Assembly: GCA_036796255.1 (NCBI GenBank)
Contig: DAIRDH010000022.1
Coordinates: 1-49,820 of the forward strand
Direction of reading: 5' to 3'
DNA from: T3Sed10-241 sp036796255
GTDB lineage: Bacteria > Bacteroidota > Bacteroidia > Flavobacteriales_D > Cryomorphaceae
DNA length: 49,820 nt
Under the pieces are notes generated by a model. The model ran no database searches and was not told the DNA's origin. It saw only the letters and a program-made list of their open reading frames with translations. A program made the position numbers and the translations under genes. Within the stretch, counting starts at the first letter, position 1, and each line of letters begins with the position of its first letter. Of the stretch, positions 7,766 to 17,120 are shown piece after piece.

Positions 7766-7828
7766 ATCAACATGTCAGCATCTACCTATCGCCATTGACA
7801 ATGTGCACATAAAGAATCAGAATACAAT

Positions 7829-7853
7829 CCGGGGGCAAAGAAAATTGCCCCGG
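7829..7853 (-). other. GC-rich hairpin between the giant gene and dps
   Basis: CCGGGGGCAA and TTGCCCCGG pair around an AGAAAA loop. There is no T-run, so it may be a transcript-stabilising hairpin or secondary terminator after the giant gene rather than a classic terminator. Confidence 0.45.
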
Positions 7854-7879
7854 TTATCAGACTCAAACCATTTTAAATG

Positions 7880-7916
7880 AGAAAACCCCGCCCCCAGATG
7901 GGTGACGAGGTTTTCT
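7880..7916 (-). terminator. Probable terminator of the giant T9SS gene
   Basis: On the minus strand AGAAAACC pairs with GGTTTTCT around further imperfect GC-rich pairing, 24 bases after the stop codon. The downstream T-tract is short and interrupted. Confidence 0.5.
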
Positions 7917-7940
7917 GCAAGGAAATCCTAATGTCTTTTG

Positions 7941-10900
7941 CTATTTCTCCAGCACCAGTTTATGTGTGGTAAGCTGCTCACGGTGCTCTACCTGCACGAG
8001 GTATACCCCACCAGCAAGTGCGCTCAGATCCAGTTGTATGCGTGATGTGTTCATTTGGCTGCTGTGAACCACCTGGCCAGAGAGGTTGAGCACGCGCACC
8101 TGTGCAGTATGCTCGAATTCAGTGAATTCAATGTTCAGCTGACCTCGACAGGGATTGGGATACAGCTGCACGATCATCGGAGCATCAATTTCAACCGATT
8201 GCATGGGGTAAGTTTTCGATGTGCCATCAAAGTCTGTTTGCTTCAGGCGGTAATACGACACGCCATTGAACGGATATTGATCCACGCTTGCGTAGTCAAT
8301 TTGGTGGTTTGCATTTCCAGCACCTTGTACAATTGCCACAGTTTCAAATTCTACCCCATCGCGGCTGCGCTCAATGGTGAAGAAGTCGTTGTTGATTTCA
8401 GCGGCAGTGCTCCATTTCAGGTCCACCTGCTTGTTATGCGCCTTTGCGGCAAATGACAACAGCTCGATGGGCAAGGGATTGATGGGGCTTGACGAGCCGA
8501 TGGTGAAAGGGCTGAAGTTTTCAATAGCTGCTCCGCTGTTGATGACCCCTGCGCTGGCAGTGCCTTCATGGCTTAGGTAGCCGTGGTCTTGCCACATGTC
8601 TCCATTCCAGCGCATCACCCTGAGCTGTGAAGGATCATTAACCCCACAACTTCGTTCATTTTCATAGGAGAGGCTCACCGAGACAGCTGATGTACCCACC
8701 TCGCGGTCGATCATCCAATACTCACAGCGGCTCACTCCACTGATGGCAAAATCTTTCAGCGAAGTATTATAACCTTCCTCATTCGGATCCACATTGTGGT
8801 AGCTCGCGCGGAATTCTGACAATGGATCGGCTGGGGCAGAGATGCCTGCTGGGGCGTATATTCCCGCCTTTCCCAGAGGGAAGATAAATGCGTCATTTCC
8901 AATTTTGCGGCAAGCGCCATCAACATAACTATTGGCGGAGCCAAAACGGCTTTCGGCGCCTGGCATGTATACCACCTCGTTGTTTTCAGTGTAAATCACT
9001 CCGCTGAGCAAGAGTGCTTCATCGCCAATGCGCATGTCCGTCTGCATGATGATGGAATCGCTTGCATTGCTCAGGTTGGTGATGAACCTGTTGAAGCTGA
9101 TTGTATTGCCTGAATAGCTGCGCGAGTTGGCGCCTGCAGCCACAATGGTTCCCTCGCCGGAATTTATCACGCCTTCATTTTGGATGTCACCGTACACCTG
9201 CAGGGTATTGCTTCCCGCAAAATTTAAATTTGCACCTGTTTCAATATACAGGTCATTAACCTGAGAAAGTGCATTTACCGACGGCCAATTTGCCGCTCCC
9301 TGAGGTATGCGTGCCGATTGGAATTGATCGGGGATGCCATTGCTCCAATTGGCTTCCAAATCCCATTCATTGTTTACCGTTCCCAGCCAGTCGCTCACTG
9401 CACCGGGCCCCTGAATTACAATTTCGTTGCTCACAAATGCGGCATTGCTACAACCGGCCAAGTCAGGAGTAATGATGCAGGTGATCACGTCACCATCAAA
9501 GAGGTTCGGGTTGCTATAGCTTGGCGCATCACTGCCTACGTTCATACCGTTGCGCTGCCATTGGTAGCTCGGATCGCTGCCAGCGCCTGCTACTTCTACA
9601 CTAAAACTGCCATTGCTTACATTGGCGATGACCACATTGCTCACTGTGGCACCTATGTCGCGCACACTTACATCGGCTACCAGAGGCAGGCTCGGGCTTA
9701 CATTGCTTGTGTACACCAGGTTGCCATTGCGGTAATACTTTACCACTGATTCTTCGACCGCAATTCTCAATACATCGCCAGTGCTGAGGCCGCCAAAGCT
9801 TCCGCGGTGGGCACCGTTCTCGTAAATCCTCAGAGCACCAGCATCCAGGTACATGGCATAGCGGATGTTGGCGAAATGGGGGCTAACATGGCCCGGACTC
9901 AATCCCACCATGCGGCGGCGGTTGGTTTCGGTAACGGTGCATTCCATGTATCCATTGTTTTTCACGCTATTCAATGATGCGGCACCTGCGTTCCACTGCC
10001 CATTTGACTGCACTTTGGCCAGGCTGTTGCCATCTGCCTGCAGCAGGGTAATGGTCTCAGGATCCCATACCACATCCTCAATGGCGTAGCCAAATCCTTC
10101 CTGATTCACCACCCCTTGGGCAAATGAGTTTAATACGTTGGTGGCGGGAAGTATTTCAATTTCAATACTGTTGGAGGTGTAGCTTACTTCATCGCAGCCA
10201 CTGAGATCGGGAATTAAAAGGCATGTAATTACATCATCATCGTTTACATTATCATTGGTATAGCTTGCCGTGCCGTCGCCCACATTGCTGCCGTTGAGCT
10301 GCCATTGGTATTGCGGCGCATCGCCGGCATTTTGCACCTGTGCAGTGAAGGTGCCACCATTAGGATTGCTGATGGATGCATTGGTGATGGTGCTTGACAT
10401 GCTGTAAAGCGATACATCAGCGATCAGGGGCAGTTGTGGGGTCACTGTGCTGATGTAGAGCAGCTGCGCATTGCGGTAATACTTCACTACGCCGTTTTCA
10501 ACGGCAATGCGGAGAACATCATTGGTGGTATAGCCGCCAAAATTTCCAATGTTATTGCCTTGCTCGTAAATACGCAGGTTGCCATTGCTTTCGAGGTAAA
10601 AGGCAAATTGGATGGAGTATATCGAGCTGTTGACATCTGCATGACTCAGTCCGGCGGCTTTCGCCCGGTTGGTTTCGGCAGCGCTGAAGCTGAAGCTTCC
10701 ATTGTTTACTACAGTGTTCAAGGATGAGGCATTGCCATTCCAGTTGTTTCCGCTTTGTATTTTGACCAGGTTATTGCCGCTGCGCTCTACATGAAGCAAG
10801 GAGGCGATGTCCCATTGCACTTCTTCGTTTGCTACGTGGCAGGCACTGCTGCTGGGGGTTCCGGCGATAAAGAAATTGATGGCCGCAGGCTCTATTTCAG

Positions 10901-13900
10901 CATTCTTCACGATTGCGTTGGAGGTGTAGCTGAGGTTTCCACAGCCATTAAGGTCGGGATTTAGCACACAGGTTACGATGTCGCCATCGCCGAGATTATC
11001 AGCGCTGAAGGTCGAAGCATTGCTGCCTGAGGGGCTGCCATTTACCATCCATTGGTAGCTGGGTTCATCGCCGGCATTGTCGGCGTGGGCAGTAAATACA
11101 GATCCATTGAGGTTGGTGATTTTGGCTTGTGTGATGGTGGAGTTCACGCTGTAAAGAGATGCATCGGCCAGTAGGGGTAAGGTGGGTGCTACAGTGCTTA
11201 TGCGGAGCAAGTTGCCATTGCGGTAGTACTTTACCACTTCGTTATCAACTGCTATGCTCAAGGAGTCGCCAGGGGTGTAGCCCCCGAAGTTGCCGCGGTC
11301 AGCCCCGGATTCATAAATCCGCAGGTTGCCATTGCTCTCGAGGAAGAAGCAATACTGTATGCTGTAGCGGCTGTCGTTTACGTCGGTGTGGCTTAGGCCA
11401 ACGGCTTTGGCGCGGTTGCTCTCGGCTGTTGAAAAGCTGAAGGCTCCGTCATTGTACACCCTGTTAAGTGAAGCTGCGTTTCCATTCCAATTGTTGCCAC
11501 TTTGAACCTTTACCAAATCGCTGCCAGTGGCGTCGGTGTGGAGCAGGGAAGCGCTGTTCCACCTTACTTCTTCGCTTGCGTTGTGGCAAGATGCCTCGGC
11601 AACTGTACCGGTGATGAAGAAGTTAATGGCTGAAGGGCTTTCTATCGCATTGATTACGATAGAATTTGAGGTGTATGCCAACGAACCGCAACCGCCCAGT
11701 TCGGGAGTGATTTCGCAGGTGATCACATCTCCATTGGTAAAGGCTTCGTGTACATAAATGGCGCTGTTGCTGCCCACATCCACATTGTTTACTTTCCACT
11801 GGAAAACGGGATTGTCACCGGCATTATCAAAATTTGCCGTAAAGGCAGCATTGCTCAGGTTGCTGATGCGCGCTTTGGTGATCCGCGATTGGGTTGCATA
11901 TAAGGAAGCGTCGGCAATGAGGGGAAGGTTAGGCTCCACGGTGCTGATGCGCAGCAGGTTGCCATTGCGGTAGTATTTTACGACGCCACCTTCAACTGCG
12001 ATGCTTAAGGAGTCGCCGATGGTGTAGGCACCTACATTGCCGCGGTCGGCTCCCGATTCGTAAATCCGCAGGTTGCCATTGCCTTCCATAAGGAAGCAGT
12101 ACTGGATAGAATTTCTGTCGTTGCCGCTGTCCGTGTGGCTCAATCCAATTGCTTTTGCACGGTTGTTTTCGCTTGTTGAAAAGCTAAAAGCGCCATCATT
12201 GTAAACCCGGTTGTGTGAGGATGCGTTTCCATTCCAATTGTTGCCGCTTTGAATTTTGACGAGATTGCTTCCCTCGGCTTTCACATGCAGCAGCGATGAA
12301 GCATTCCATTGCACCTCCTCTACAGCGCGGTAGCAGGCGGCTTCGGCAGCATCGGCACTTATGTAAAAATTGATGGTTGAAGGCGCTTCAACTGCATTTT
12401 GTACAATGGCATTGGAGGTGTAGCTCAGTGCACCACATCCGCCAATGGCCGGGCTAAGGATGCAGGTGAGTACATCACCTTCCTGGAGCGCGTCATTGGT
12501 ATAAGTGCTGTCGTTGCTGCCTACGTCGCTACCATTTATTTGCCATTGGTAATGGGGCGTTGCGCCACCCAGGTCGGCGTAGGCGTGGAATACACCTGCA
12601 TTGAAATTTGTGATGCGGCCATATGTGACCGTAGACCCTTCATTGCGCATGGACACGTCGGCATGCAGCGGGAAGTTGGCTTGTACCGTGCTGATGCGGA
12701 GCAGTGTAGCATTGATAAAGTATTTGATCTCACCATTGTCAGCCACAATGCTCAGGCTGTCGCCTGCGCTGTAGGTTCCGAAATTACCGCGGTCACTGCC
12801 CGATTCATATATTCTCAGGTTGCCATTGCCCTCCAGGAAGAAGCAGAAGTCAATGCTGCTGAAGTGCTCGTTGCCATCGGCGCTGCTCAGGCCTATGGCT
12901 TTTTGGCGGTTGTTTTCAAGGGTGCTAAAGCTAAGTGCGCCATTTTCACCCACTGCATTTGATGAAAAGGCGTTCCCATTCCAGTCGTTGCCACCTTGCA
13001 GCTTGAGCAGATCGCTTCCCGTCGCAGCTACATTTTGCAGGGAATTGCTGTTCCATTGCACTTCTTCAGTGGTTTGGTAGCAGGCCGATGGAGCAATCTC
13101 AGCACTGATGTAAAAGTTGAGTATCTCTGCCTGGGGCTGCGCTACTTTGCTGATGTGATTTGATGAAAAATTTACACCTTCACAGCTGGCAAGGTCAGGG
13201 CTCATGACGCAATGAAGCATGTCGCCCGGTTCGAGGTTTGGGTTGGAATAGGTGTTGCTGTTGCTGCCGGTATTGCTGCCATTGAGCTTCCACTGGTAGG
13301 TAGGATTGGGACCAGCATTTTCGGCAAAGGCGATAAACACGCCTTCATTGAGGTTTACGATTTCCGCATCGCTCAGGGTGGCACCTTCATTGCGCAGCGT
13401 TGCTTTTGCAAGCAGCGGGAGTGAAGGGCTTTGATTGCTGATGTACAGCACTTCACCATTGTGGTAGTAGTGTACCACATTGTTTACAATGCCGATGCTG
13501 AATGAATCGCCTTCATCGTAATTCCCAAATGACCCGCGGTTGCTCCCCGATTCAAAAATCCTGATTTGCGCATTACCGGCCAGCAAAAAGCAGAAGTCTA
13601 TGCTGCTGAAGTGATCGCCCTGGTTATTTGCAGAAAGGCCTATGGCTTTCTCTCTCTGGTTTTGGTCGGTGCTGAAATTAAAGCGGCCATTGTTGTGCAC
13701 TGTATTGGAAGAGGCTGCCCTTGCGTTCCAATTGTTGCCTCCCTGCAGTTTCACCAAATCATTGTTTTGAACACTGATATTGCTGAGGGTATTGACATCC
13801 CATTGCACTTGTTCATTGGCCGTTTGACAGCCCGCGGTTGCAGCATTTCCAGCAATATAGAAGTTGCCAGGGGCAAAAGCTTCAGAAACGCTCACTTCAA

Positions 13901-14759
13901 TTTCATTGGAAGCCGCTGAGCCGCTTGCGCAACCGCTGCTGGTGGTTAGCGTGCAGGTCACCACATCACCATTGGCGATGCTTGGCGCGTTAAAGGTAGA
14001 AGTATTGCTGCCTGCCGTACTTCCATTGACCGCCCATTGGTATGTCGGGTTTAATCCGCTGACATTGGTTTGCGTATGGGCGAAGAAGGCGGTGTTGCTG
14101 TAATTGACGATCTCCACATTTTGGAGGGTACCACCAGTTGTGCGGAAAGCCGCATCTACACGCAGCGGGAGTGTGGGGCTGAGGTTGCTTACATAAAGTA
14201 CATCGCCATTTCGAAAGTAAGTCACCACGTTGTTCTCTACAGCGATTCGCAAAGTGTCGCCTACTTGATAAGCGCCTACATTTCCGCGGTTGGCACCTGA
14301 CTCACGAATTTCCATGCTGCCATTGTTCTGCAGCCTGAAGGCAAATTGAATTCCACTCACATTTGTGCTGTTGCCACTATGGCTCAAGCCTATGGCGCGC
14401 TCTGTGTTGGTTTCGCCAATCACAGTGTGCATCTGGCCAAAGTCGTAGACCCATGCGGTTGAGAGGGCACCTGCATTCCAATTGTTGTCGCTGACCTGCT
14501 TGCTTAGGAATCCGCCGTTTAATGAGGTATTGGTAAGCCCGGTCCACACCACCTCTTCCTTTACCTGCAAGCATCCTGTCGCATCGCTCGTGGGTGAAAT
14601 GGTAAATCCGCATTGGGCTTTCGCGAAATGCGTAGTCGCCCCAAAAGACAACATCACAAAAGCAAACAATTTCACCGAATTGTTTGTACTTTTTTTTGAA
14701 TCAACAAATCTATCTGTAATATAGGCAAAAGCCCTTTTGAAATCGTTGAATACTGTCAT
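7941..14759 (-). CDS. Giant modular T9SS-secreted surface protein, seven tandem modules
   Basis: A 2272-residue secreted protein. A signal sequence with a long N-terminal extension ends near residue 48 (FAKAQ). A GTG about 28 codons in could be an alternative start. Seven tandem modules of about 248 residues begin near residues 49, 298, 547, 795, 1043, 1292 and 1541. Each has a beta-rich unit (EEVQW, NNWNGNA, a repeated NGNLRIYESG core, VKYYRNGNLL) followed by an Ig-like unit (YQWxxNGSxxGSN, GDVxTC, SPxLxGC). Residues 1782-2060 form a beta-rich stalk with NEWDLEANWSNG. Then come the common Bacteroidota linker LPIELLSFAAK and a type A sorting domain (LYPNP to KLVLEK). It is likely a displayed adhesin, with ligand unknown. 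Neighbouring modules are also very similar in DNA, indicating recent duplication. Confidence 0.92.
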   Translation of the reverse strand: MTVFNDFKRAFAYITDRFVDSKKSTNNSVKLFAFVMLSFGATTHFAKAQCGFTISPTSDATGCLQVKEEVVWTGLTNTSLNGGFLSKQVSDNNWNAGALSTAWVYDFGQMHTVIGETNTERAIGLSHSGNSTNVSGIQFAFRLQNNGSMEIRESGANRGNVGAYQVGDTLRIAVENNVVTYFRNGDVLYVSNLSPTLPLRVDAAFRTTGGTLQNVEIVNYSNTAFFAHTQTNVSGLNPTYQWAVNGSTAGSNTSTFNAPSIANGDVVTCTLTTSSGCASGSAASNEIEVSVSEAFAPGNFYIAGNAATAGCQTANEQVQWDVNTLSNISVQNNDLVKLQGGNNWNARAASSNTVHNNGRFNFSTDQNQREKAIGLSANNQGDHFSSIDFCFLLAGNAQIRIFESGSNRGSFGNYDEGDSFSIGIVNNVVHYYHNGEVLYISNQSPSLPLLAKATLRNEGATLSDAEIVNLNEGVFIAFAENAGPNPTYQWKLNGSNTGSNSNTYSNPNLEPGDMLHCVMSPDLASCEGVNFSSNHISKVAQPQAEILNFYISAEIAPSACYQTTEEVQWNSNSLQNVAATGSDLLKLQGGNDWNGNAFSSNAVGENGALSFSTLENNRQKAIGLSSADGNEHFSSIDFCFFLEGNGNLRIYESGSDRGNFGTYSAGDSLSIVADNGEIKYFINATLLRISTVQANFPLHADVSMRNEGSTVTYGRITNFNAGVFHAYADLGGATPHYQWQINGSDVGSNDSTYTNDALQEGDVLTCILSPAIGGCGALSYTSNAIVQNAVEAPSTINFYISADAAEAACYRAVEEVQWNASSLLHVKAEGSNLVKIQSGNNWNGNASSHNRVYNDGAFSFSTSENNRAKAIGLSHTDSGNDRNSIQYCFLMEGNGNLRIYESGADRGNVGAYTIGDSLSIAVEGGVVKYYRNGNLLRISTVEPNLPLIADASLYATQSRITKARISNLSNAAFTANFDNAGDNPVFQWKVNNVDVGSNSAIYVHEAFTNGDVITCEITPELGGCGSLAYTSNSIVINAIESPSAINFFITGTVAEASCHNASEEVRWNSASLLHTDATGSDLVKVQSGNNWNGNAASLNRVYNDGAFSFSTAESNRAKAVGLSHTDVNDSRYSIQYCFFLESNGNLRIYESGADRGNFGGYTPGDSLSIAVDNEVVKYYRNGNLLRISTVAPTLPLLADASLYSVNSTITQAKITNLNGSVFTAHADNAGDEPSYQWMVNGSPSGSNASTFSADNLGDGDIVTCVLNPDLNGCGNLSYTSNAIVKNAEIEPAAINFFIAGTPSSSACHVANEEVQWDIASLLHVERSGNNLVKIQSGNNWNGNASSLNTVVNNGSFSFSAAETNRAKAAGLSHADVNSSIYSIQFAFYLESNGNLRIYEQGNNIGNFGGYTTNDVLRIAVENGVVKYYRNAQLLYISTVTPQLPLIADVSLYSMSSTITNASISNPNGGTFTAQVQNAGDAPQYQWQLNGSNVGDGTASYTNDNVNDDDVITCLLIPDLSGCDEVSYTSNSIEIEILPATNVLNSFAQGVVNQEGFGYAIEDVVWDPETITLLQADGNSLAKVQSNGQWNAGAASLNSVKNNGYMECTVTETNRRRMVGLSPGHVSPHFANIRYAMYLDAGALRIYENGAHRGSFGGLSTGDVLRIAVEESVVKYYRNGNLVYTSNVSPSLPLVADVSVRDIGATVSNVVIANVSNGSFSVEVAGAGSDPSYQWQRNGMNVGSDAPSYSNPNLFDGDVITCIITPDLAGCSNAAFVSNEIVIQGPGAVSDWLGTVNNEWDLEANWSNGIPDQFQSARIPQGAANWPSVNALSQVNDLYIETGANLNFAGSNTLQVYGDIQNEGVINSGEGTIVAAGANSRSYSGNTISFNRFITNLSNASDSIIMQTDMRIGDEALLLSGVIYTENNEVVYMPGAESRFGSANSYVDGACRKIGNDAFIFPLGKAGIYAPAGISAPADPLSEFRASYHNVDPNEEGYNTSLKDFAISGVSRCEYWMIDREVGTSAVSVSLSYENERSCGVNDPSQLRVMRWNGDMWQDHGYLSHEGTASAGVINSGAAIENFSPFTIGSSSPINPLPIELLSFAAKAHNKQVDLKWSTAAEINNDFFTIERSRDGVEFETVAIVQGAGNANHQIDYASVDQYPFNGVSYYRLKQTDFDGTSKTYPMQSVEIDAPMIVQLYPNPCRGQLNIEFTEFEHTAQVRVLNLSGQVVHSSQMNTSRIQLDLSALAGGVYLVQVEHREQLTTHKLVLEK
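9414..14615 (-). repeat. Seven in-frame 248-residue coding repeats
   Basis: The repeat starts fall every 740-750 bp: about 13867, 13121, 12373, 11630, 10881 and 10135, plus the first near 14615. Modules four and five share long near-identical DNA stretches, for example around the tract encoding NLRIYESGADRGN, whereas the first and last are most diverged. Cysteines in the NFYI-to-EEVQW segment are kept in modules two to six and lost in seven. Confidence 0.85.
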
Positions 14760-15342
14760 TTTAACCTATTTCCTTGCAACGCATCTTACCGATACTTTTC
14801 AGTTATGGTTACGGGTAGACCTTATTCATCGATAAAATACCGGATTAATTTGATAAAGCTATATGAGATTAAGTCCCTGATCAGAAGTGACTTCCTGTGG
14901 TCTTCTTGTGTCGAAAAAAAAATTAGAATAAACGAAGAAAATAGGGCTTTTGTCGAAGTGCTGTATCGCAGTATTCATACCGGTTTTGCGAGCAATCATT
15001 GCCTGGTTAATTACGCCTGAATGCTGCCAATGCTCCACGCTCTATCCAGCGCTTCAGCATTACCGGGATGCCCGCCACTGTACATCGATGTAAACCGCAT
15101 GTTAATTCGCACAAATTGGCTTTGTGCCAAAGATTCGTTGATGGTTTGGTTCGCCCCGTGATATAAGTTATCAAACATCCTGATGCATTTGGCCTAACCT
15201 TCCCGATAAATATGTCATTAAGAAATAATTAATAATTGCCTTAAGTGTTGAAAAGTGGCGCTTTCAGAGCCACCAGCCATGGCCAGTGAATGCCACCTCA
15301 TTCTAAATTTATGACTCATCAAATCATCAAAATCCAATATTT
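14760..15342. other. Intergenic region between two T9SS cargo genes
   Basis: 583 bases between divergent genes. No exact TTTG-N19-TAnnTTTG promoter was found for either gene, and no RNA gene was recognised. A 71-codon plus-strand frame (14805-15020) looks non-coding. A short minus-strand frame at 15011-15178 is listed separately. Confidence 0.6.
15011..15178 (-). CDS. Possible small protein or gene remnant
   Basis: A 55-codon frame starting MFDNLYHGANQ and ending SIGSIQA. Its composition is protein-like (balanced residues, no low complexity), and the bases before the ATG contain ATCAGG. No signal peptide or known motif is seen. It could be a small gene, the 3' remnant of a lost larger gene, or chance. 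No homologue is recognised. Confidence 0.22.
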   Translation of the reverse strand: MFDNLYHGANQTINESLAQSQFVRINMRFTSMYSGGHPGNAEALDRAWSIGSIQA

Positions 15343-16959
15343 ATGAAACCATTTTATTTACATTTCAACAGGGGCATGGCCAGCGCATTGGTCTTCGCCA
15401 CCATTGCTTTCGCCTCAGGCGACATGTTTGGACAAGGTATACCCAATCCGAATTACAATCCGCAGACCCCAACTTATTTAGAGTTGGAGGATTGTGATGG
15501 AAACAACAGCAACAACTACAACCTGGGTTCCTGCGCTGAGGAGATGGGCTATCTACTGCCAAATAACAATACAATAATACAAGGAGCTAATCAAAGCGCT
15601 GTATTTGGTAACTCTATTGACATGGACTTTTACCAATTTGATCTTGAAGAGCCTGCCTTGCTCAGGATCAACTTCAGTTCAAATATTTATTTTACCTCTG
15701 AGATTTTTCTGGTGGAACTAAATGGTCTTCCAGATACTTGCGGCAGTTCGCTTGAGTTTATTAACTTTGTTGGTACACTATATATGCCGAGCAATTATTG
15801 GTCGATACCCAATTACATCATACCATCCATTTACGGGGTATATCCGGCAGGAAATTACTTTTTGGTATTGATTGCTAACGGCTCATCAGGTTCCACGTGT
15901 GGGGATCTGGTATATCAGATTTCAATCGAACATTTGGGTACGTTTGATACCGGAGAGCATTGTATGACTGCAACTCCGATCGAACCCAAGCCAGCATTTA
16001 ACGATGGCCGCTACTTCGATGACATGCAGGATGGGATTGTTAACGGTGATTTTGGATGCGCCGCAGTCGATATCGATCAGGCGGAGCGCTGGTATTCGTT
16101 CACTGCCATTACCGATGTTACCTACCTCAATGCACGCCGCACCGGTACGGGCAATTTTGACGGGGTGATTGAAGTTTACGACTCGTGTGAAGGAGAAGCC
16201 ATTCATTGTGCCAATACTTCCAGCGGCAACAATGAGGTGACCTGGTTTCCAACAACAATTGGTGAAACCTATTACTTCAGGATTTACCACAGTGGCACCA
16301 GCCCACTCAACAATACTGCGTTTTCAGCTGCCGCGGCGCATATCCCATTCACACAATTGTCGGCCGCAGATTGTGGCAGGATGGATTTGGAAAGCACTGA
16401 TATAATAAGATCAGACTGGCCCGCCAATCAATTTATGCTCACTGAATGGCAATTTCAATTTCGGCAAGCGCAAGCGCCATTTACATCCTACGTTATCACG
16501 AGCCCCAATGGCAGCAACCCGCAATTCAGGATGAGCTGGTTTCCGCAAGCCGAGCCCGGACGCACCTATTCCGTGCGCACCAGGGCCAGAATGTACCAGG
16601 GCAACACCTGGGGCAACTGGGGTCAGCCATGCACTATAGGAATGGCTGGCACATCGGGCTTGATGGCCCAAGCTTCTGGCGGTATTTTCGCCGGCGATAT
16701 GGATATCAACGTGTGGCCCAATCCGGCCCAGGATCAATTTACGGTTGAAATCACCCCCGCCGCTGGCGATACAGAAGTTGAAATATCGGCCTTCGACCTT
16801 TCAGGCAAGCGCCTGAAGCACCAGGTTGTTGGGATTGATGGCAGCGCAGGTCTGCTCAACATCACCCAGGATACCCAAGGGCTTAGCACTGGCATTTATC
16901 TCCTGCAGGTGACCACTGCATCAGGGTCGGCCATGCACAAGCTGTCCGTGACCAAATAG
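15343..16959 (+). CDS. T9SS-secreted protein with PPC-like domains
   Basis: A 538-residue secreted protein with a signal peptide of about 30 residues. Two beta-rich segments resemble bacterial pre-peptidase C-terminal (PPC-like) domains: about residues 85-200 (DMDFYQFDLEEPALLRI) and about 240-330 (ERWYSFTAI, YYFRIYHSG). A fibronectin-III-like stretch follows (about 350-440, TYSVRTRARM). The end is a type A sorting domain (about 455-538: INVWPNPAQDQF, GIYLLQVTT, KLSVTK). No catalytic domain is seen, so it is probably a surface or adhesive protein. The call as T9SS cargo is strong. The function is unknown. Confidence 0.9.
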   Translation: MKPFYLHFNRGMASALVFATIAFASGDMFGQGIPNPNYNPQTPTYLELEDCDGNNSNNYNLGSCAEEMGYLLPNNNTIIQGANQSAVFGNSIDMDFYQFDLEEPALLRINFSSNIYFTSEIFLVELNGLPDTCGSSLEFINFVGTLYMPSNYWSIPNYIIPSIYGVYPAGNYFLVLIANGSSGSTCGDLVYQISIEHLGTFDTGEHCMTATPIEPKPAFNDGRYFDDMQDGIVNGDFGCAAVDIDQAERWYSFTAITDVTYLNARRTGTGNFDGVIEVYDSCEGEAIHCANTSSGNNEVTWFPTTIGETYYFRIYHSGTSPLNNTAFSAAAAHIPFTQLSAADCGRMDLESTDIIRSDWPANQFMLTEWQFQFRQAQAPFTSYVITSPNGSNPQFRMSWFPQAEPGRTYSVRTRARMYQGNTWGNWGQPCTIGMAGTSGLMAQASGGIFAGDMDINVWPNPAQDQFTVEITPAAGDTEVEISAFDLSGKRLKHQVVGIDGSAGLLNITQDTQGLSTGIYLLQVTTASGSAMHKLSVTK

Positions 16960-16983
16960 TCAGGTTTGAAAATATCACTTTCG

Positions 16984-17018
16984 GTAAACGGGGTCTTCGG
17001 GCCTCGTTTACTATTTTT
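16984..17018 (+). terminator. Terminator after the second T9SS cargo gene
   Basis: A 10-bp stem with one G-T pair (16984-16993 with 17002-17011) around TCTTCGGG, followed by TATTTTT, 24 bases after the stop. Confidence 0.8.
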
Positions 17019-17120
17019 CGGCATACCTTTCGTTGATTCATGTGCATTGCCCACTGCGCGCGGTGAACAAGAATTCTGCACCTGAAGATTTCGCAAGGCG
17101 CATTTGCCTATTTTCGCGGC

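Noticed and set aside
7941..14759. Antisense frames across the giant gene, such as 12399-12962 (187 codons, plus strand)
   Set aside because: They follow the repeat periodicity of the coding strand and lack any protein-like motif.
14805..15020. 71-codon plus-strand frame between the T9SS genes
   Set aside because: No ribosome binding site, promoter or protein-like motif. Its codon composition matches the AT-rich intergenic background.
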